The notes beneath the pieces are model-generated. The model was not told the DNA's origin. It saw nothing but the letters and a program-made list of their open reading frames with translations, and ran no database searches. A stretch of 64,000 bases of DNA, taken from NCBI RefSeq assembly GCF_033705735.1, contig NZ_CP131130.1, forward strand, positions 747,001 to 811,000, written 5' to 3'. Shown here piece after piece: positions 1 through 9,518 of the stretch. The stretch comes from Shinella zoogloeoides (GTDB lineage: Bacteria; Pseudomonadota; Alphaproteobacteria; Rhizobiales; Rhizobiaceae). How positions within the stretch are numbered: position 1 is the stretch's first letter; every line of letters starts with the position of its first letter. Both the position numbers and the translations under genes were made by a program.

Positions 1-895
1 GCAGACCCAGCGTCGCGTTGACCGAATCGTCGAAGCCGAGTGCCTTGGCGGGGATCAGCGCCTGGTCGTGATACATGCAGAGCGCCACGTCATAGGTGGC
101 GCGGGCGGCATCGTGGAACATCGTATCGGCCGGCAGCGGGCCGACGGCGTCGATGCCGGCGGTCTTCAGCCGTTCGACCGCGGGGCGCACAATGGCGTCG
201 TCCTCCAGCCCCAGCGCGCCGCCTTCGCCGGCATGGGGGTTGAGGCCGGCAATCGCGAGGCGCGGGCGCTCGATGCCGAAGCGGTGGCGAAGGTCACGCG
301 CGGTGATCGTCGCCGTCTCGACGATGAGGTCCTCGGTGAGGGCGGTGGGGACGTCCTTCAGCGGAATATGGATCGTGACGGGAACGGCGCGCAGCTTCGG
401 GCCTGCCAGGAGCATGACGGGGAGGAGAGCCTCCCGGCCGGTTGCCCTCGCGGCAAGATCGGCAAGGAACTCGGTATGGCCCGGAAAGCCGAAGCCGGCA
501 TCGTAGAGAACCGCCTTGGCGATCGGGTTCGTCACGACGGCGGAGGTTCGCCCCGCCATGGTAAGATGGACGGCGGTCTCGATCGAGCCCGTTATGGCCG
601 CGGCGTTGCCGGCATCCGGGGCGCCGGGAACGACGGGCGCCCGGCAGTCGCGGGCAAGAACGGGAATGGCTTTGGGGAAGACGGCAGCTGCCGTTTCCGG
701 CTCCGCCGCGGCGATGGTGACGTCGAGGCCGAGCAGGACGGCCCGCTCACGCAGCACCTTGGCATCGCCGATGAACAGGAAGGCTGGAAGCGAGAGCCGC
801 TCACGGGCGGCCCAAAGGGCGAGGGTGATGTCCGGCCCGATGCCGGCGGGATCGCCCATGGTGAGCGTCAGCGGAGGTGTGTTGGTCTGCGTCAT
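1..895 (-). CDS. pdxA: 4-hydroxythreonine-4-phosphate dehydrogenase PdxA (partial, 3' end outside window)
   Basis: PdxA oxidises and decarboxylates 4-phospho-hydroxy-L-threonine in the DXP-dependent pyridoxal phosphate pathway in the cytoplasm. The minus strand reads an N-terminal MGDPAGIGP motif at residues 13-21. [14 protein letters not shown] and MYHDQALIP follow and carry the metal-binding histidines of the family. About 298 codons are visible of the usual 330-340, and the reading frame is still open at position 1. I chose the ATG at 895 because MTQTN leads straight into the conserved motif and a G-run sits just upstream. An in-frame ATG at 925 is possible. It follows surA in the classic lptD-surA-pdxA order. 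Identification is firm; the start is less so. Confidence 0.93.
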   Translation of the reverse strand, partial: MTQTNTPPLTLTMGDPAGIGPDITLALWAARERLSLPAFLFIGDAKVLRERAVLLGLDVTIAAAEPETAAAVFPKAIPVLARDCRAPVVPGAPDAGNAAAITGSIETAVHLTMAGRTSAVVTNPIAKAVLYDAGFGFPGHTEFLADLAARATGREALLPVMLLAGPKLRAVPVTIHIPLKDVPTALTEDLIVETATITARDLRHRFGIERPRLAIAGLNPHAGEGGALGLEDDAIVRPAVERLKTAGIDAVGPLPADTMFHDAARATYDVALCMYHDQALIPAKALGFDDSVNATLGL

Positions 896-966
896 GGGCC
901 CCCGCCGCGAAAGCGCTTCCGGCATGGTGCGCAGCGATTGCCGCCGGAATGCATGGAGAGATAAGA

Positions 967-990
967 CAAGGGCATCGAATGATGCCCTTG
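967..990 (-). terminator. 10-bp perfect hairpin between surA and pdxA
   Basis: CAAGGGCATC at 967-976 pairs perfectly with GATGCCCTTG at 981-990 across a GAAT loop. Reading on the minus strand, a weakly T-rich run (TGTCTTATCT) follows the stem. It could be a partial terminator or a processing and stability element that lowers pdxA expression relative to the lpt-surA genes. The poor U-tract makes efficient termination doubtful. Confidence 0.45.
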
Positions 991-1023
991 CGGGTTCGAG
1001 AAGCGTCCCGCAGGAGCGCCGGA

Positions 1024-1965
1024 TCAGCGTTCGGTGATCGTCGCCTTCTTGCGCAGTTCGGCGATGTACTTCTTGCTGTTCTCGTCGTTCTCGTTGTTGC
1101 CCTTGGAATTGGCGATGTCCTCCGCGCGGAAGACCATCTCGGCGGCGACGTCGTCGTTGACTTCCCGCTTCTTGCAGATCGCCAGATATTCGACGCCGCG
1201 TTCGGTGACGCGCGTGCCGGTCGTCTGGCCGGTCGTCTTCTCGATCAGCGGCTTCCAATCGTCCGGCATCTGGGGTGCGAGGACGCGGCCGAGATCGCGG
1301 ATCGACACGTCATGCATCGTCGCGGCAAAAGCCTTCGCCTGGTCGCAGCCGGGGAATTTCGAGCGGGAGGCTTCCGCCTCCGCCTTGCGCTTGCCGAGGA
1401 TCGCGTTGCGGCGCTTTTCAGGTACGACGAAAATCACCTGCTTGAGGAAATATTCCGTCGTCACGGGCTTCTTGCCGCCGTTCTCCTGCATGCGCTCGGC
1501 AAGCGTCTTGCCGTTGGTCGAACCGCCGAAGCGGGCATTGACCACGCGCGGCCAGCTCATCTGGACGGCGATGAACTGCTTGAAATGCTCCGGTCCGACC
1601 CCGGCCTGGTTCAGGATCTTGCCGAGCTGGTCGGGCGACATCTTGTTCGAGGAGGCAAAGCGCGCATAGGCGGCGTCCACTTCCGAGGTGCTGACGGAGG
1701 CGCCCGCACGCAGGACCTCTCCGCGCTTCAGCGCTTCCTCGATGAGTTCCTCGCGGGCCTTGCTGCGAAGGTTGCCCTTCGCGTGCTGCAGCTTCAGGAA
1801 GTTGACGCGGCGTTCAAGATCCCCGGAGGTGATCGGCGTGTTGTTGACGACGGCGACGACCGAGGTGGCGGCCTCGGCGGAACCCATCGGGACAGCGATC
1901 GTCACAGCCGCTGCAAGCGCAGCGCCCACCATCATGGAACGCACCAGAGATTGTCTGCCCATCAT
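1024..1965 (-). CDS. surA: SurA-like periplasmic chaperone (SurA N-terminal domain)
   Basis: This 313-residue protein has a Sec signal peptide (residues 1-32, ending in SAEAA). A SurA_N-type chaperone domain follows, opening with [18 protein letters not shown]. SurA escorts outer-membrane proteins, including LptD, through the periplasm. It is shorter than E. coli SurA (about 430 residues with two parvulin domains), and I see no clear parvulin prolyl isomerase repeat. The C-terminal half has only a weak match to that fold. It lies between lptD and pdxA, which supports the assignment. The start could be either of two adjacent ATG codons (1965 or 1962). Confidence 0.8.
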   Translation of the reverse strand: MMGRQSLVRSMMVGAALAAAVTIAVPMGSAEAATSVVAVVNNTPITSGDLERRVNFLKLQHAKGNLRSKAREELIEEALKRGEVLRAGASVSTSEVDAAYARFASSNKMSPDQLGKILNQAGVGPEHFKQFIAVQMSWPRVVNARFGGSTNGKTLAERMQENGGKKPVTTEYFLKQVIFVVPEKRRNAILGKRKAEAEASRSKFPGCDQAKAFAATMHDVSIRDLGRVLAPQMPDDWKPLIEKTTGQTTGTRVTERGVEYLAICKKREVNDDVAAEMVFRAEDIANSKGNNENDENSKKYIAELRKKATITER

Positions 1966-2092
1966 GCCAGTCCCTCTATCCTAATCCATTTCGCCCGCCG
2001 GTCCACGCCACGAAAGCGCATGACGGCAACGGTCTATTGTCCCGGATGCATAATACATACGGCCAAACGATGACAAGAGCGGCAAGCGAACG

Positions 2093-4432
2093 CTATTCGA
2101 AGCCGGTGAGCGTGGAATCCCCCACCCGGATGTCACCGAGGGTACGGAACATCAGGCGCGCGCCGATCGACCAGTCGTTCGCCGTGTTGTCGTACTTGTC
2201 CCGCTCACGCTCATAGAAGAGCGAGAAGACGGTATCCCGGTCGTCGTAGGAAATGCCGATCCCGTCGCGTGAGATGACATGGTTGCCGATGTCGTAAGTC
2301 AGCGAGCCGAAGACGGACCAGTAATCGTGGAACTTGAAGACGGCCTTGCTCTGGAGTTCGCTCGCGCTGTTTTCCAGACCGTAGTCCGGCTGCCCTGCAA
2401 TGCGCGTATAGACGAATTCCGTCGCGACCTTGACGCCGTCGTAACGCAGGGCGGTATCCGAGCGGCGAAGCGAGAAATCGTCCTTGTCGAGACGTGCGCT
2501 GGTGGAGAAGGAGATGCCGTTCGGCAGGTCGAAGCCCGCCATGCCGACATAATCCGAGCTGTCCGTTTCAAGGCCGGAATTCGCGCCGGCATTGACGAGG
2601 TCCGGCGTTGCGAAGGAATTCACGCCGCCGAGCTGGAAGGACTGGCCGATGATGCTGCGCAGGAGCACGCCATTGTCGAACGTGCCGGTGTAGCGCAGGC
2701 CGATATTGGCCCGGGTGCCGCCCTCGATCCGGTCGAAGCCCGAGAACTTGTCCCGTTCGAAGAGGTTCGTGGCGTCGAAGACGAAGCTCTGGGAATCCTC
2801 GTTCGGCAGCCTGCCGGCAAGGTCTTCGTTGGGGCGTGCATAGATCTGCGCGATCGGCTCGAAGAGATGGGTACTGTAATCCGTCGTCGCGAGGATCGGG
2901 TAGCGTGCTTCCAGTCCTGCCGTCAGCATCGAACGGGTGGCACTGCTGTCTGACTCGTAGTTTCCAGCATAGCCCGCTGGCGAACGCATATCGAGGCGAT
3001 GGATATCGCCGCGCGCTGCCAGCAAAGGCGTGAGAACAAGGCCGCCCGGAACCACGAACTGGCGCTTCCATTCCACTTCGCTCGTCAGGCGGGTCATGCC
3101 GCCTTCGAGGCCTCGGAAGCGATCCACCCCGCCGAGCGTCGTATAGGTATCGGCGAGATCGCGGTCGATGTTCGTGATGTTCGTCGTCACGCTGAGTTCG
3201 CCACCGAGCACGGACTGCGGCACGATATACTCGTGGTCCAGCGTCTGGGCGATCGCCTGGCGGCGCTCGTCTTCGTCGTTCGGATCGGCGTCCTGGACAT
3301 CGAAATAGAAAGCGCGCAGGTCGAAGCTGTTGCGGCGGCCAAGGCCCGACAGATAGCCCTGGTTGACGTATGTCTTGTCCTTCAGACCGCCTATTTCGTA
3401 GGTGCGCGAGAAGTTGTTGTCGGTCTGCGCCATCACGTTCCAGCCGAACGCCCAGCGCGGATTGATCTTGAATTCACCCGTGGAGGCGACCATGCCGCGG
3501 AAGCCGTCTTCCAGGCGGTCGCTCGTATTGGCCGTGAAGACGTCCGAGTTCAGCTGCCGGATGCCGGCGGCGCGCAGCGTTATCAGGCCATTATGGAAGC
3601 GCTTGCGGAATTCCGCCTCCATCAGGAAGCCCTGATTGGTGAGGACGGTCGGTGACAGCGTCGCGTCCATGTCGGGGGCGATCGCGATATAGTAGGGGGT
3701 CGTCACGCCGAAGCCGAGCTTCTGCGCATACTGGAACTTCGGGAAGAGGAAGCCGGTCTTGCGTTTGACGGTATGGTCCGGCACCTCGAGCACCGGAATA
3801 TAGGCGATCGGCTTGCCGAACATCTCGAAGCGGGCGCGCTCGAGGCGGATCGTTTTGGTGCGGCCGTTCTGCACGATGCGCTCGGCCTTGACCTCCCAGA
3901 CGCCGCGATGCGTCGGGTCGGTGGCGCAGGGCGTACAGGCGGTATAGACGGCGTGGTTGAGGATCATCTCCTCGTCGTTGACGCGTTCGCCGCTGGTGGC
4001 CGCCATCTTGGTGAGGTCGGTGGTCTCGACGCGCAGCGCGTTGACGAAGCCGTTGGCGAAATCGTCCGAAAGGTCCATCTCCTCGCCATAGAGGCGATTG
4101 CCGGTCGGTTCGATCAGTTCGATATTGCCGCGGGCTTTCAGCCGGCCCGTCTTCTGGTCGTATTCGACCTCGCGGGCGACGAGATGGTAGCCGCCGTAAT
4201 TGATCTGTACGGCGCCGCGGGCGACAACCGTCTCGTTGTCCCTGTTGTAGACGAGTTCGTTGGCAGCGAGAACCAGCTTGCTGCCTTCGGGAATCTTCGG
4301 CTCCATCGTCCCGATATCGGGCGACTGGGCATATGCGGGCAGGGAGAAGACGGGCATGAGGGCGCACGTGGCCGCACCTGCAAGCAGGGCGGCTTTCAAC
4401 CACCGATTCTTTTTGCGGTCGCCTGCCGCCAC
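2093..4432 (-). CDS. lptD: LPS-assembly outer-membrane protein LptD
   Basis: LptD is the outer-membrane beta-barrel that, with LptE, inserts lipopolysaccharide into the outer leaflet. The 779-residue protein has a signal peptide ending near AYAQS (residue 36). An OstA-like periplasmic jellyroll domain covers roughly residues 45-150 (LVLAANELVYNRDNETVVA). The rest is a long barrel domain rich in alternating aromatic strands. A CTPC pair lies near residue 165. The GTG start at 4432 is chosen because an AGGAGG sits 7 nt upstream and any later ATG would cut into the signal peptide. The GTG shares one base with the lptG stop codon (TAGTG), so translation is probably coupled. Confidence 0.95.
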   Translation of the reverse strand: MAAGDRKKNRWLKAALLAGAATCALMPVFSLPAYAQSPDIGTMEPKIPEGSKLVLAANELVYNRDNETVVARGAVQINYGGYHLVAREVEYDQKTGRLKARGNIELIEPTGNRLYGEEMDLSDDFANGFVNALRVETTDLTKMAATSGERVNDEEMILNHAVYTACTPCATDPTHRGVWEVKAERIVQNGRTKTIRLERARFEMFGKPIAYIPVLEVPDHTVKRKTGFLFPKFQYAQKLGFGVTTPYYIAIAPDMDATLSPTVLTNQGFLMEAEFRKRFHNGLITLRAAGIRQLNSDVFTANTSDRLEDGFRGMVASTGEFKINPRWAFGWNVMAQTDNNFSRTYEIGGLKDKTYVNQGYLSGLGRRNSFDLRAFYFDVQDADPNDEDERRQAIAQTLDHEYIVPQSVLGGELSVTTNITNIDRDLADTYTTLGGVDRFRGLEGGMTRLTSEVEWKRQFVVPGGLVLTPLLAARGDIHRLDMRSPAGYAGNYESDSSATRSMLTAGLEARYPILATTDYSTHLFEPIAQIYARPNEDLAGRLPNEDSQSFVFDATNLFERDKFSGFDRIEGGTRANIGLRYTGTFDNGVLLRSIIGQSFQLGGVNSFATPDLVNAGANSGLETDSSDYVGMAGFDLPNGISFSTSARLDKDDFSLRRSDTALRYDGVKVATEFVYTRIAGQPDYGLENSASELQSKAVFKFHDYWSVFGSLTYDIGNHVISRDGIGISYDDRDTVFSLFYERERDKYDNTANDWSIGARLMFRTLGDIRVGDSTLTGFE

Positions 4433-5511
4433 TAGCCGTCCTCCTGATGCAGAAGAATCGTCGCGCCCAAGGACATTGCGACGACCACTGGGAGCCAGGC
4501 CGCAACGAACGGAGGAACAACACCGCTGCTTCCGAATGCCTTCACAAGCACGGTGACGACATAAAGCATGAAGCCTGACAGGATTCCACCCAGAATCACC
4601 GCACGCGATTGGTTAAACCGACTAAATTTTAACGATACACAGGCCGCGATCAGCGTCATCGCAACCAGGAGAAGCGGCAGCGAAAGCATCGAGTGGAGTT
4701 GCGTTTGCATCGCATAGGTCGGGAAGCCGAAGGATCTGGCGGCCTCGATCTTTCGTCCCAGCTCGAAAAACGCAATGTTTTCAGGTTTCTCCAGGCTCTC
4801 TTGGACGAATTCCCGTTTCAGGTTGGTACGAAGCTGTACCTCGTCGAGACGAACCGGCAATTCGCCGATGCGAGTCTCGCGGACGTTCTTAAGAAGCCAG
4901 TAACCATCTTCCAAAGTGGCCGAGTCGGCGTCCTGCCTGAGGACGATCCCGCCGGCCTGGTCGAAGTGGATGACGGAGACGTTGAGAAGACGCGTGCCGC
5001 CGTCGAGCATCGCCTTGGCGCCGATGATCGCCTGGTCCTTGCCGTAGATCTGGCGCAGCCATGGAACGGTGTTTTCGGCCCGTGCATTGGTCGCGCCCCA
5101 GGAGGCTTCGAGCTCCTGCGACTTCCTGTTGCCCCAGGCGGCAAGCGGATTGAGCACCAGCACGGCGGCAAGGCCGAACAGGAAGGCGCCGACGATGAAG
5201 GGACGCAGGAACTGCCAGACGGAAATGCCCGCCGCGCGCGTCACGACCAGTTCGTAACGGCGGTTGAGCGAGATCAGCGCGGCCATGCCGGAAAACAGCG
5301 CGACGAAGGGCACCGTCTGCATGAGGATCGTCGGGATGCGCAGCGCCGTGACGAGGAGGCCGATCGAGACCGTATAATGCGGCAGCGCGCCGGCGCGGTT
5401 CGACATCTCGCTGAAATCGATGATGAAGACCAGCGAGAAGACGCCGAGCAGGAACCACACCGTGGTGGTGATGTAGCGGCGGAAGAAATAGAGGCCGAGC
5501 GTGCGAATCAT
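4432..5511 (-). CDS. lptG: LPS export ABC transporter permease LptG
   Basis: LptG is one of the two YjgP/YjgQ-family inner-membrane permeases that, with the LptB ATPase, extract lipopolysaccharide and feed it to the periplasmic bridge. The 359-residue protein shows three N-terminal transmembrane helices, a large periplasmic jellyroll region (about residues 105-270) and three C-terminal helices, as expected. The start ATG overlaps the lptF stop by four bases (ATGA). The end overlaps lptD by one base, so lptF-lptG-lptD is a tightly coupled operon. No lptA, lptB or lptC is visible in this window. Confidence 0.95.
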   Translation of the reverse strand: MIRTLGLYFFRRYITTTVWFLLGVFSLVFIIDFSEMSNRAGALPHYTVSIGLLVTALRIPTILMQTVPFVALFSGMAALISLNRRYELVVTRAAGISVWQFLRPFIVGAFLFGLAAVLVLNPLAAWGNRKSQELEASWGATNARAENTVPWLRQIYGKDQAIIGAKAMLDGGTRLLNVSVIHFDQAGGIVLRQDADSATLEDGYWLLKNVRETRIGELPVRLDEVQLRTNLKREFVQESLEKPENIAFFELGRKIEAARSFGFPTYAMQTQLHSMLSLPLLLVAMTLIAACVSLKFSRFNQSRAVILGGILSGFMLYVVTVLVKAFGSSGVVPPFVAAWLPVVVAMSLGATILLHQEDG

Positions 5512-6692
5512 GAGCTGGTGCCCCCGCCGACGGAGGGCGTACCCGGGCTGATGAACCGCGAAAGCAGCCTTGCGCGCAACGCCGCCAGCCGTTCGCCGAG
5601 CGTGGCCGGAATCTCCAGGCTCTTGTTGCGCGCGAGATAGCGGATCGCGAGCCCCCCGGTGACGAGCGGTATGAGATACATGATCACGGTGAAGGCGATC
5701 GAGTTCTCGGCATTGTTCGATGCATAGAAACTCGCCCAGCGAATGAAGAGTGCCGTCAGCAGCGCGGTGACCATAGGATGGATGCGCGCTTCACGGTGTG
5801 AGCGCGCGTCGCCGCTGACGACGAGCGCGATCAGGCCGAAGACCGCGGGCAGCAACCACTCGGAGAAGCGGCGGTGCAGCTCGGCGGTGAAAGCGCCCGG
5901 ATTGCGCTTGAAATAGGGGTCTTCCGGGTCGGGGTCGAGAAGATAGGGCAGGTCCCGGTCCTTCGGCCTTATATTGGCCTGCCCGGCGCTCTGGGTAAGG
6001 TCGGCAAGGTCGAAGGCATAGGATTCGAATCGGATGACCGAGACGTTGCCGTCCGGCAGCTTGCGGTGCACCTCGCCGTCCTTCATCACCAGTGCCGAGC
6101 TCTTCTCGTCCACGGCGCCCTCGCGGGCGTAATAGACCATCTCGAAGCGCGGATCGCGCGTATCGGCAACGAAGATGCCGCGCAGGACGCCGCCGTTGCG
6201 CCGTTCGGCAACCTGTACATAGAGGCCGTCGGTGATCTTGCGGAAGGTGTTTTCCTGCACGACCGCGGAGAGCATGTCGGCATGGGCCGTCGCGATCATC
6301 TTGCGAACGGCCATGCGCGAATAGGGCTCGACGAAATTGTCGACGGCGAAGGAGACGAAGCTCATCGCCACGGCGAGGATCATGATCGGCCGGATGATCG
6401 TGACGCGTGAGGCACCCGCCGCATTCAGCACCGTCAGTTCCGAATCGCCGTTCATCACGGTCAGCGTCTGCGAAACGCCGATGACGAGCGCGAAGGGCAG
6501 GATGATCGGAATGACGGACGGCAGGATCAGCGTCGCGAGCTTCACGAAGGCGAAGATCGACTGGCCGCTGTCGGTGACGAGGTTGATGCTGGTCAACGCC
6601 TGCGTGACCCAGACGATGCCGAGCAGGGGCAGGAGCGTGGCGACGAACATGAGCGACGCCCGCCGCAGGATATAGCGCTCGATCAGTTTCAT
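5508..6692 (-). CDS. lptF: LPS export ABC transporter permease LptF
   Basis: LptF is the partner of LptG in the LptB2FG complex at the inner membrane. The 394-residue protein begins MKLIERYILRRA, a typical LptF start. It has three N-terminal helices, a periplasmic jellyroll domain and three C-terminal helices (about residues 270-365). A basic and Ser/Gly-rich tail of some 30 residues follows. It is the first gene of the minus-strand operon and overlaps lptG by ATGA. Its promoter must lie in the 359-bp gap shared with pepA. Confidence 0.94.
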   Translation of the reverse strand: MKLIERYILRRASLMFVATLLPLLGIVWVTQALTSINLVTDSGQSIFAFVKLATLILPSVIPIILPFALVIGVSQTLTVMNGDSELTVLNAAGASRVTIIRPIMILAVAMSFVSFAVDNFVEPYSRMAVRKMIATAHADMLSAVVQENTFRKITDGLYVQVAERRNGGVLRGIFVADTRDPRFEMVYYAREGAVDEKSSALVMKDGEVHRKLPDGNVSVIRFESYAFDLADLTQSAGQANIRPKDRDLPYLLDPDPEDPYFKRNPGAFTAELHRRFSEWLLPAVFGLIALVVSGDARSHREARIHPMVTALLTALFIRWASFYASNNAENSIAFTVIMYLIPLVTGGLAIRYLARNKSLEIPATLGERLAALRARLLSRFISPGTPSVGGGTSS

Positions 6693-7051
6693 CTTTCAGT
6701 CCGCACGTCCGACAAGCGGTTCCGGTCCACGCCCAAGGCGCCCGTCAACGGAACTGCAAATGGGCATATAAGCTTTCTTGAGGCTGACGCCATAGCGAAG
6801 AGTGTCCGCCCGGATGGAAAATTTCTGGCGAACAAGCATGCTTAACGATCTCTAAACAAGCGGGCGCGTCTTGCCAAGCGCCGCAAAAGCGACAAGGAAT
6901 TGATGCGACTGGAGCCGTTCCGGCAGAAGCGCAAGGTGGTTTTGCACGCGGAACGGCAGAAACGAAAGATGGAGCTTCCCGCGATTCGCGGAAAGCTCCG
7001 GTGGCCCGCGCGGCTGAAATAAAAGGCCGCAAGGCCATATCGGAGTGAATC
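6693..7051. promoter_or_regulatory. Divergent intergenic region between lptF and pepA
   Basis: This 359-bp gap separates the lptF operon (minus) from pepA (plus) and must hold promoters for both. It contains a 10-bp palindrome AAGCATGCTT at 6834-6843 and no convincing protein-coding frame. Its right half has a long stem-loop (listed separately). CGTTCCG near 6915 also pairs with CGGAACG near 6950. I could not pick out a strong CTTGAC-N17-CTATAT promoter on either strand. Confidence 0.5.
6971..6999 (+). promoter_or_regulatory. 13-bp stem-loop in the pepA leader
   Basis: GGAGCTTCCCGCG (6971-6983) pairs with CGCGGAAAGCTCC (6987-6999) across an ATT loop, with a single C/A mismatch. It ends about 50 nt before the pepA start. 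No U-tract follows on the plus strand, so it looks more like an mRNA-stabilising or regulatory leader hairpin than a terminator. Confidence 0.4.
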
Positions 7052-8542
7052 ATGGCTTTCAAATTCGACATCGGTTTCGCAAAGACGGCGCGCGGGGCGG
7101 GTGACCTCGCGATCCTTCTGCAGGTCGCCGGCGGCGAGCCCGCGGCGATCGGCGAGGTCGATCCGGCTGGCGCCGTGGCTCGCGCGGCCGGGGTTGCGAA
7201 ATTCACCGGCAAGGCGCTGAAGAGCCTCGATGTTCTCGCGCCGCATGGCGCATCGGTCGACCGCATCCTCGTGCTCGGCCTCGGCGAGGCGGAAAAGCTC
7301 GTTGCGCATGACTGGCTGAAGCTGGGCGGGGCCGCTGCCGGCAGGATCGGCCGCGCCGAGAAGGTGGCGATCCATCTCGATGCCCCCGGCGTCTCGGTGA
7401 CGGGGAAGAACGCCGCCGACTTCGTGCTCGGCCTGCAACTCGGCGCCTACAGCTTCGATCTCTACAAGACGAAGAAGAGCGAGGACGACGAGGCGAAGAA
7501 CGGCAAGGCCGTCAAGGTGACGATCGTCACCGCCGAGGCCGGTGCGGCGAAGAAGGCGAACGACGTCTCCGAAGCCGTTGCCGAAGGCGTCATCCTCGCG
7601 CGCAACCTCGTCAACGAGCCGGCCAACGTGCTCGGCCCCGTCGAATTCGCCGACAAGGCCAAGGCGCTGGAGAAGCTCGGCGTCGAGGTGGACATCCTCA
7701 CCGAGCGCGAAATGAAGAAGCTCGGCATGGCCGCCCTGCTCGGCGTTGCGCAGGGCTCCGTTCGCCCGCCACGCCTCGCGGTCATGCACTGGAAGGGCGG
7801 CAAGGAGAAGGACCGGCCGGTTGCCTTCATCGGCAAGGGCGTCGTCTTCGACACCGGCGGCATTTCCATCAAGCCGGCCGCCGGCATGGAGGACATGAAG
7901 GGCGACATGGGCGGCGCGGCCGCCGTCATCGGCCTCATGCACACGCTCGCGGCCCGCAAGGCCAAGGCCAATGTCGTCGGCATCCTCGGCCTCGTGGAAA
8001 ACATGCCCGACGGCAATGCCCAGCGCCCCGGCGATATCGTCAAGTCGATGTCCGGCCAGACCATCGAGGTCATCAATACCGATGCCGAAGGCCGCCTCGT
8101 GCTCTGCGATGCGCTCTGGTACTGCAACGAGACCTTCAAGCCGCAATTCATGGTGAACCTCGCGACGCTGACCGGCGCGATCATGGTGGCGCTCGGCAGC
8201 CACCATGCCGGCCTGTTCTCCAACGACGACACGCTCGCCGCGCGCCTCACCGCCGCGGGCCTTTCGACGAACGAGCGCCTTTGGCGCATGCCGCTCGGCC
8301 GCGAATACGACAAGATGATCGACAGCAAGTTCGCCGACATGAAGAACACCGGCGGCCGCTATGCCGGCTCGATCACCGCCGCGCAGTTCCTCCAGCGCTT
8401 CGTCAAGGACACGCCCTGGGCGCACCTCGATATCGCCGGCACCGCCATGGGTTCGCCGACCGACGAGATCAACCAGTCCTGGGCCTCCGGCTTCGGCGTG
8501 CGCCTGCTCGACGAACTCGTGCGCGCCCATTACGAAGGGTGA
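7052..8542 (+). CDS. pepA: Leucyl aminopeptidase (M17 family) PepA
   Basis: PepA is a cytoplasmic dizinc or dimanganese aminopeptidase that removes N-terminal residues, preferring leucine. The 496-residue protein has the variable N-terminal domain (1-170) and the M17 catalytic domain. The signature NTDAEGRL lies near residues 343-350. The metal-binding stretch [15 protein letters not shown] lies near residue 260. Length is normal for the family. A GGAG sits upstream of the ATG. holC starts only 7 nt after the stop, so the two are probably co-transcribed, as in many Gram-negative bacteria. Confidence 0.97.
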   Translation: MAFKFDIGFAKTARGAGDLAILLQVAGGEPAAIGEVDPAGAVARAAGVAKFTGKALKSLDVLAPHGASVDRILVLGLGEAEKLVAHDWLKLGGAAAGRIGRAEKVAIHLDAPGVSVTGKNAADFVLGLQLGAYSFDLYKTKKSEDDEAKNGKAVKVTIVTAEAGAAKKANDVSEAVAEGVILARNLVNEPANVLGPVEFADKAKALEKLGVEVDILTEREMKKLGMAALLGVAQGSVRPPRLAVMHWKGGKEKDRPVAFIGKGVVFDTGGISIKPAAGMEDMKGDMGGAAAVIGLMHTLAARKAKANVVGILGLVENMPDGNAQRPGDIVKSMSGQTIEVINTDAEGRLVLCDALWYCNETFKPQFMVNLATLTGAIMVALGSHHAGLFSNDDTLAARLTAAGLSTNERLWRMPLGREYDKMIDSKFADMKNTGGRYAGSITAAQFLQRFVKDTPWAHLDIAGTAMGSPTDEINQSWASGFGVRLLDELVRAHYEG

Positions 8543-8549
8543 GGGAGAG

Positions 8550-8999
8550 GTGAGCGAAGTCCTCTTCTATCACCTGACGGAATCCAAACTCGAAGACGCG
8601 CTGCCGCCGCTGCTCGACAAGAGTCTGGAGCGCGGCTGGCGCGTCGTCGTGCAGGCGGGCGATGCCGAGCGCCGCGATGCGCTCGACACGCATCTGTGGA
8701 CCTTCCGCGAGGACAGCTTCCTGCCGCACGGCACCGACGAGCAGGCATTTCCCGAAGAGCAGCCGGTGCTGCTGACGGCAACGCCCGACAACCCGAACGC
8801 CGCCACCGTCCGCTTCCTCGTCGCCGGCGCGCCGCCGCCGCCGCTCGACGCCTATGAGCGCGTCATCTTCATGTTCGACGGCTACGACCAGAGCGAGGTG
8901 GAAACCGCGCGCGAGCACTGGAAGCGCCTGAAAGGCGAGGGGCACCAGCTAACCTACTGGCAGCAGAACGGTGACGGGCGCTGGATGAAGAAGGCCTGA
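8550..8999 (+). CDS. holC: DNA polymerase III chi subunit
   Basis: HolC (chi) links the clamp-loader complex to single-strand DNA-binding protein at the replication fork. The 149-residue protein starts MSEVLFYHLTES, matching the usual chi N-terminus, and is close to the 147 residues of E. coli chi. The HolC fold continues through VIFMFDGYDQSEVETAREHW to YWQQNGDGRW. The GTG start at 8550 is supported by this conserved N-terminus and an AGGGAGAG immediately upstream. Frames that extend upstream lie inside pepA and are not conserved-looking. No holD is seen nearby. Confidence 0.92.
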   Translation: MSEVLFYHLTESKLEDALPPLLDKSLERGWRVVVQAGDAERRDALDTHLWTFREDSFLPHGTDEQAFPEEQPVLLTATPDNPNAATVRFLVAGAPPPPLDAYERVIFMFDGYDQSEVETAREHWKRLKGEGHQLTYWQQNGDGRWMKKA

Positions 9000-9082
9000 T
9001 CCGGCCGCCTTTTCCGAGGCATCGAAGATGGCATCGCGCATCCCCGTGCGATGCGCCTTTCGTCTTGTGCGGATATGATTGT

Positions 9083-9094
9083 GGGTATATACCC
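9083..9094. promoter_or_regulatory. Perfect 12-bp palindrome GGGTATATACCC, probable MarR operator 1
   Basis: A perfect palindrome ends 5 bp before the ATG of the MarR gene. A second copy with two changes (GGGTATCTGCCC, 9519-9530) precedes the neighbouring MFS gene. The pairing suggests the MarR protein binds both sites and represses itself and the exporter. Confidence 0.6.
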
Positions 9095-9099
9095 GAGAA

Positions 9100-9501
9100 A
9101 TGACCAAGGACATGTGTCACTGCATCGTGTTGCGCAAGGCCTCGCGCCGGGTCTCGTCCTATTACGACGAGGCGCTGGCGCCGCTTGGCGTGAACATCGC
9201 GCAGTTCAGCCTGCTCAGGAACATCGACCGCATGGCGCCTGTATCGCTGACCGATCTGGGCATGCGCGTCGAACTCGACCGCTCGACGGTAGGGCGCAAC
9301 GCCAAGGTGCTGGAGCGCATGGGGCTGGTGGCGATCCGGCCCGGCAAGGACCAGCGCGAGGCGACGCTGGCCGTGACCGACGAGGGACGCGCAATCCTCG
9401 GGGCAGGGGCACCGCTATGGGACGGCGTTCAGGCCGATATCGAATCGCGGCTCGGGCCGGGCGGCGCCGAGCAGTTGCGGCAGCTTCTTGCCGCGCTCTG
9501 A
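9100..9501 (+). CDS. MarR-family transcriptional regulator
   Basis: This 133-residue winged-helix regulator shows the MarR layout. An N-terminal dimerisation helix begins near MTKDMCHC. A helix-turn-helix lies around VSLTDLGMRVELDRSTVGRN (residues 55-75). The wing is at GKDQREATLAVTDEGRA (about 88-105). I start it at the ATG at 9100 rather than an in-frame TTG at 9079, because that extension would place the operator-like palindrome inside the coding sequence. Three cysteines or histidines near the N-terminus (CHC) could sense oxidants or metals, but this is inference. The MFS gene lies 93 bp downstream in the same orientation, so a regulator-exporter pair is likely. Confidence 0.88.
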   Translation: MTKDMCHCIVLRKASRRVSSYYDEALAPLGVNIAQFSLLRNIDRMAPVSLTDLGMRVELDRSTVGRNAKVLERMGLVAIRPGKDQREATLAVTDEGRAILGAGAPLWDGVQADIESRLGPGGAEQLRQLLAAL

Positions 9502-9518
9502 TTTTTTCGACAGGAAAT

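Noticed and set aside
1034..1984. Plus-strand frames opposite surA and lptD
   Set aside because: They mirror genuine minus-strand genes with signal peptides and conserved order, and show no domain of their own.
9079..9099. TTG start extending the MarR protein by seven residues
   Set aside because: The extension would be encoded by the palindrome GGGTATATACCC, which is better explained as an operator. The ATG at 9100 gives a normal MarR N-terminus.
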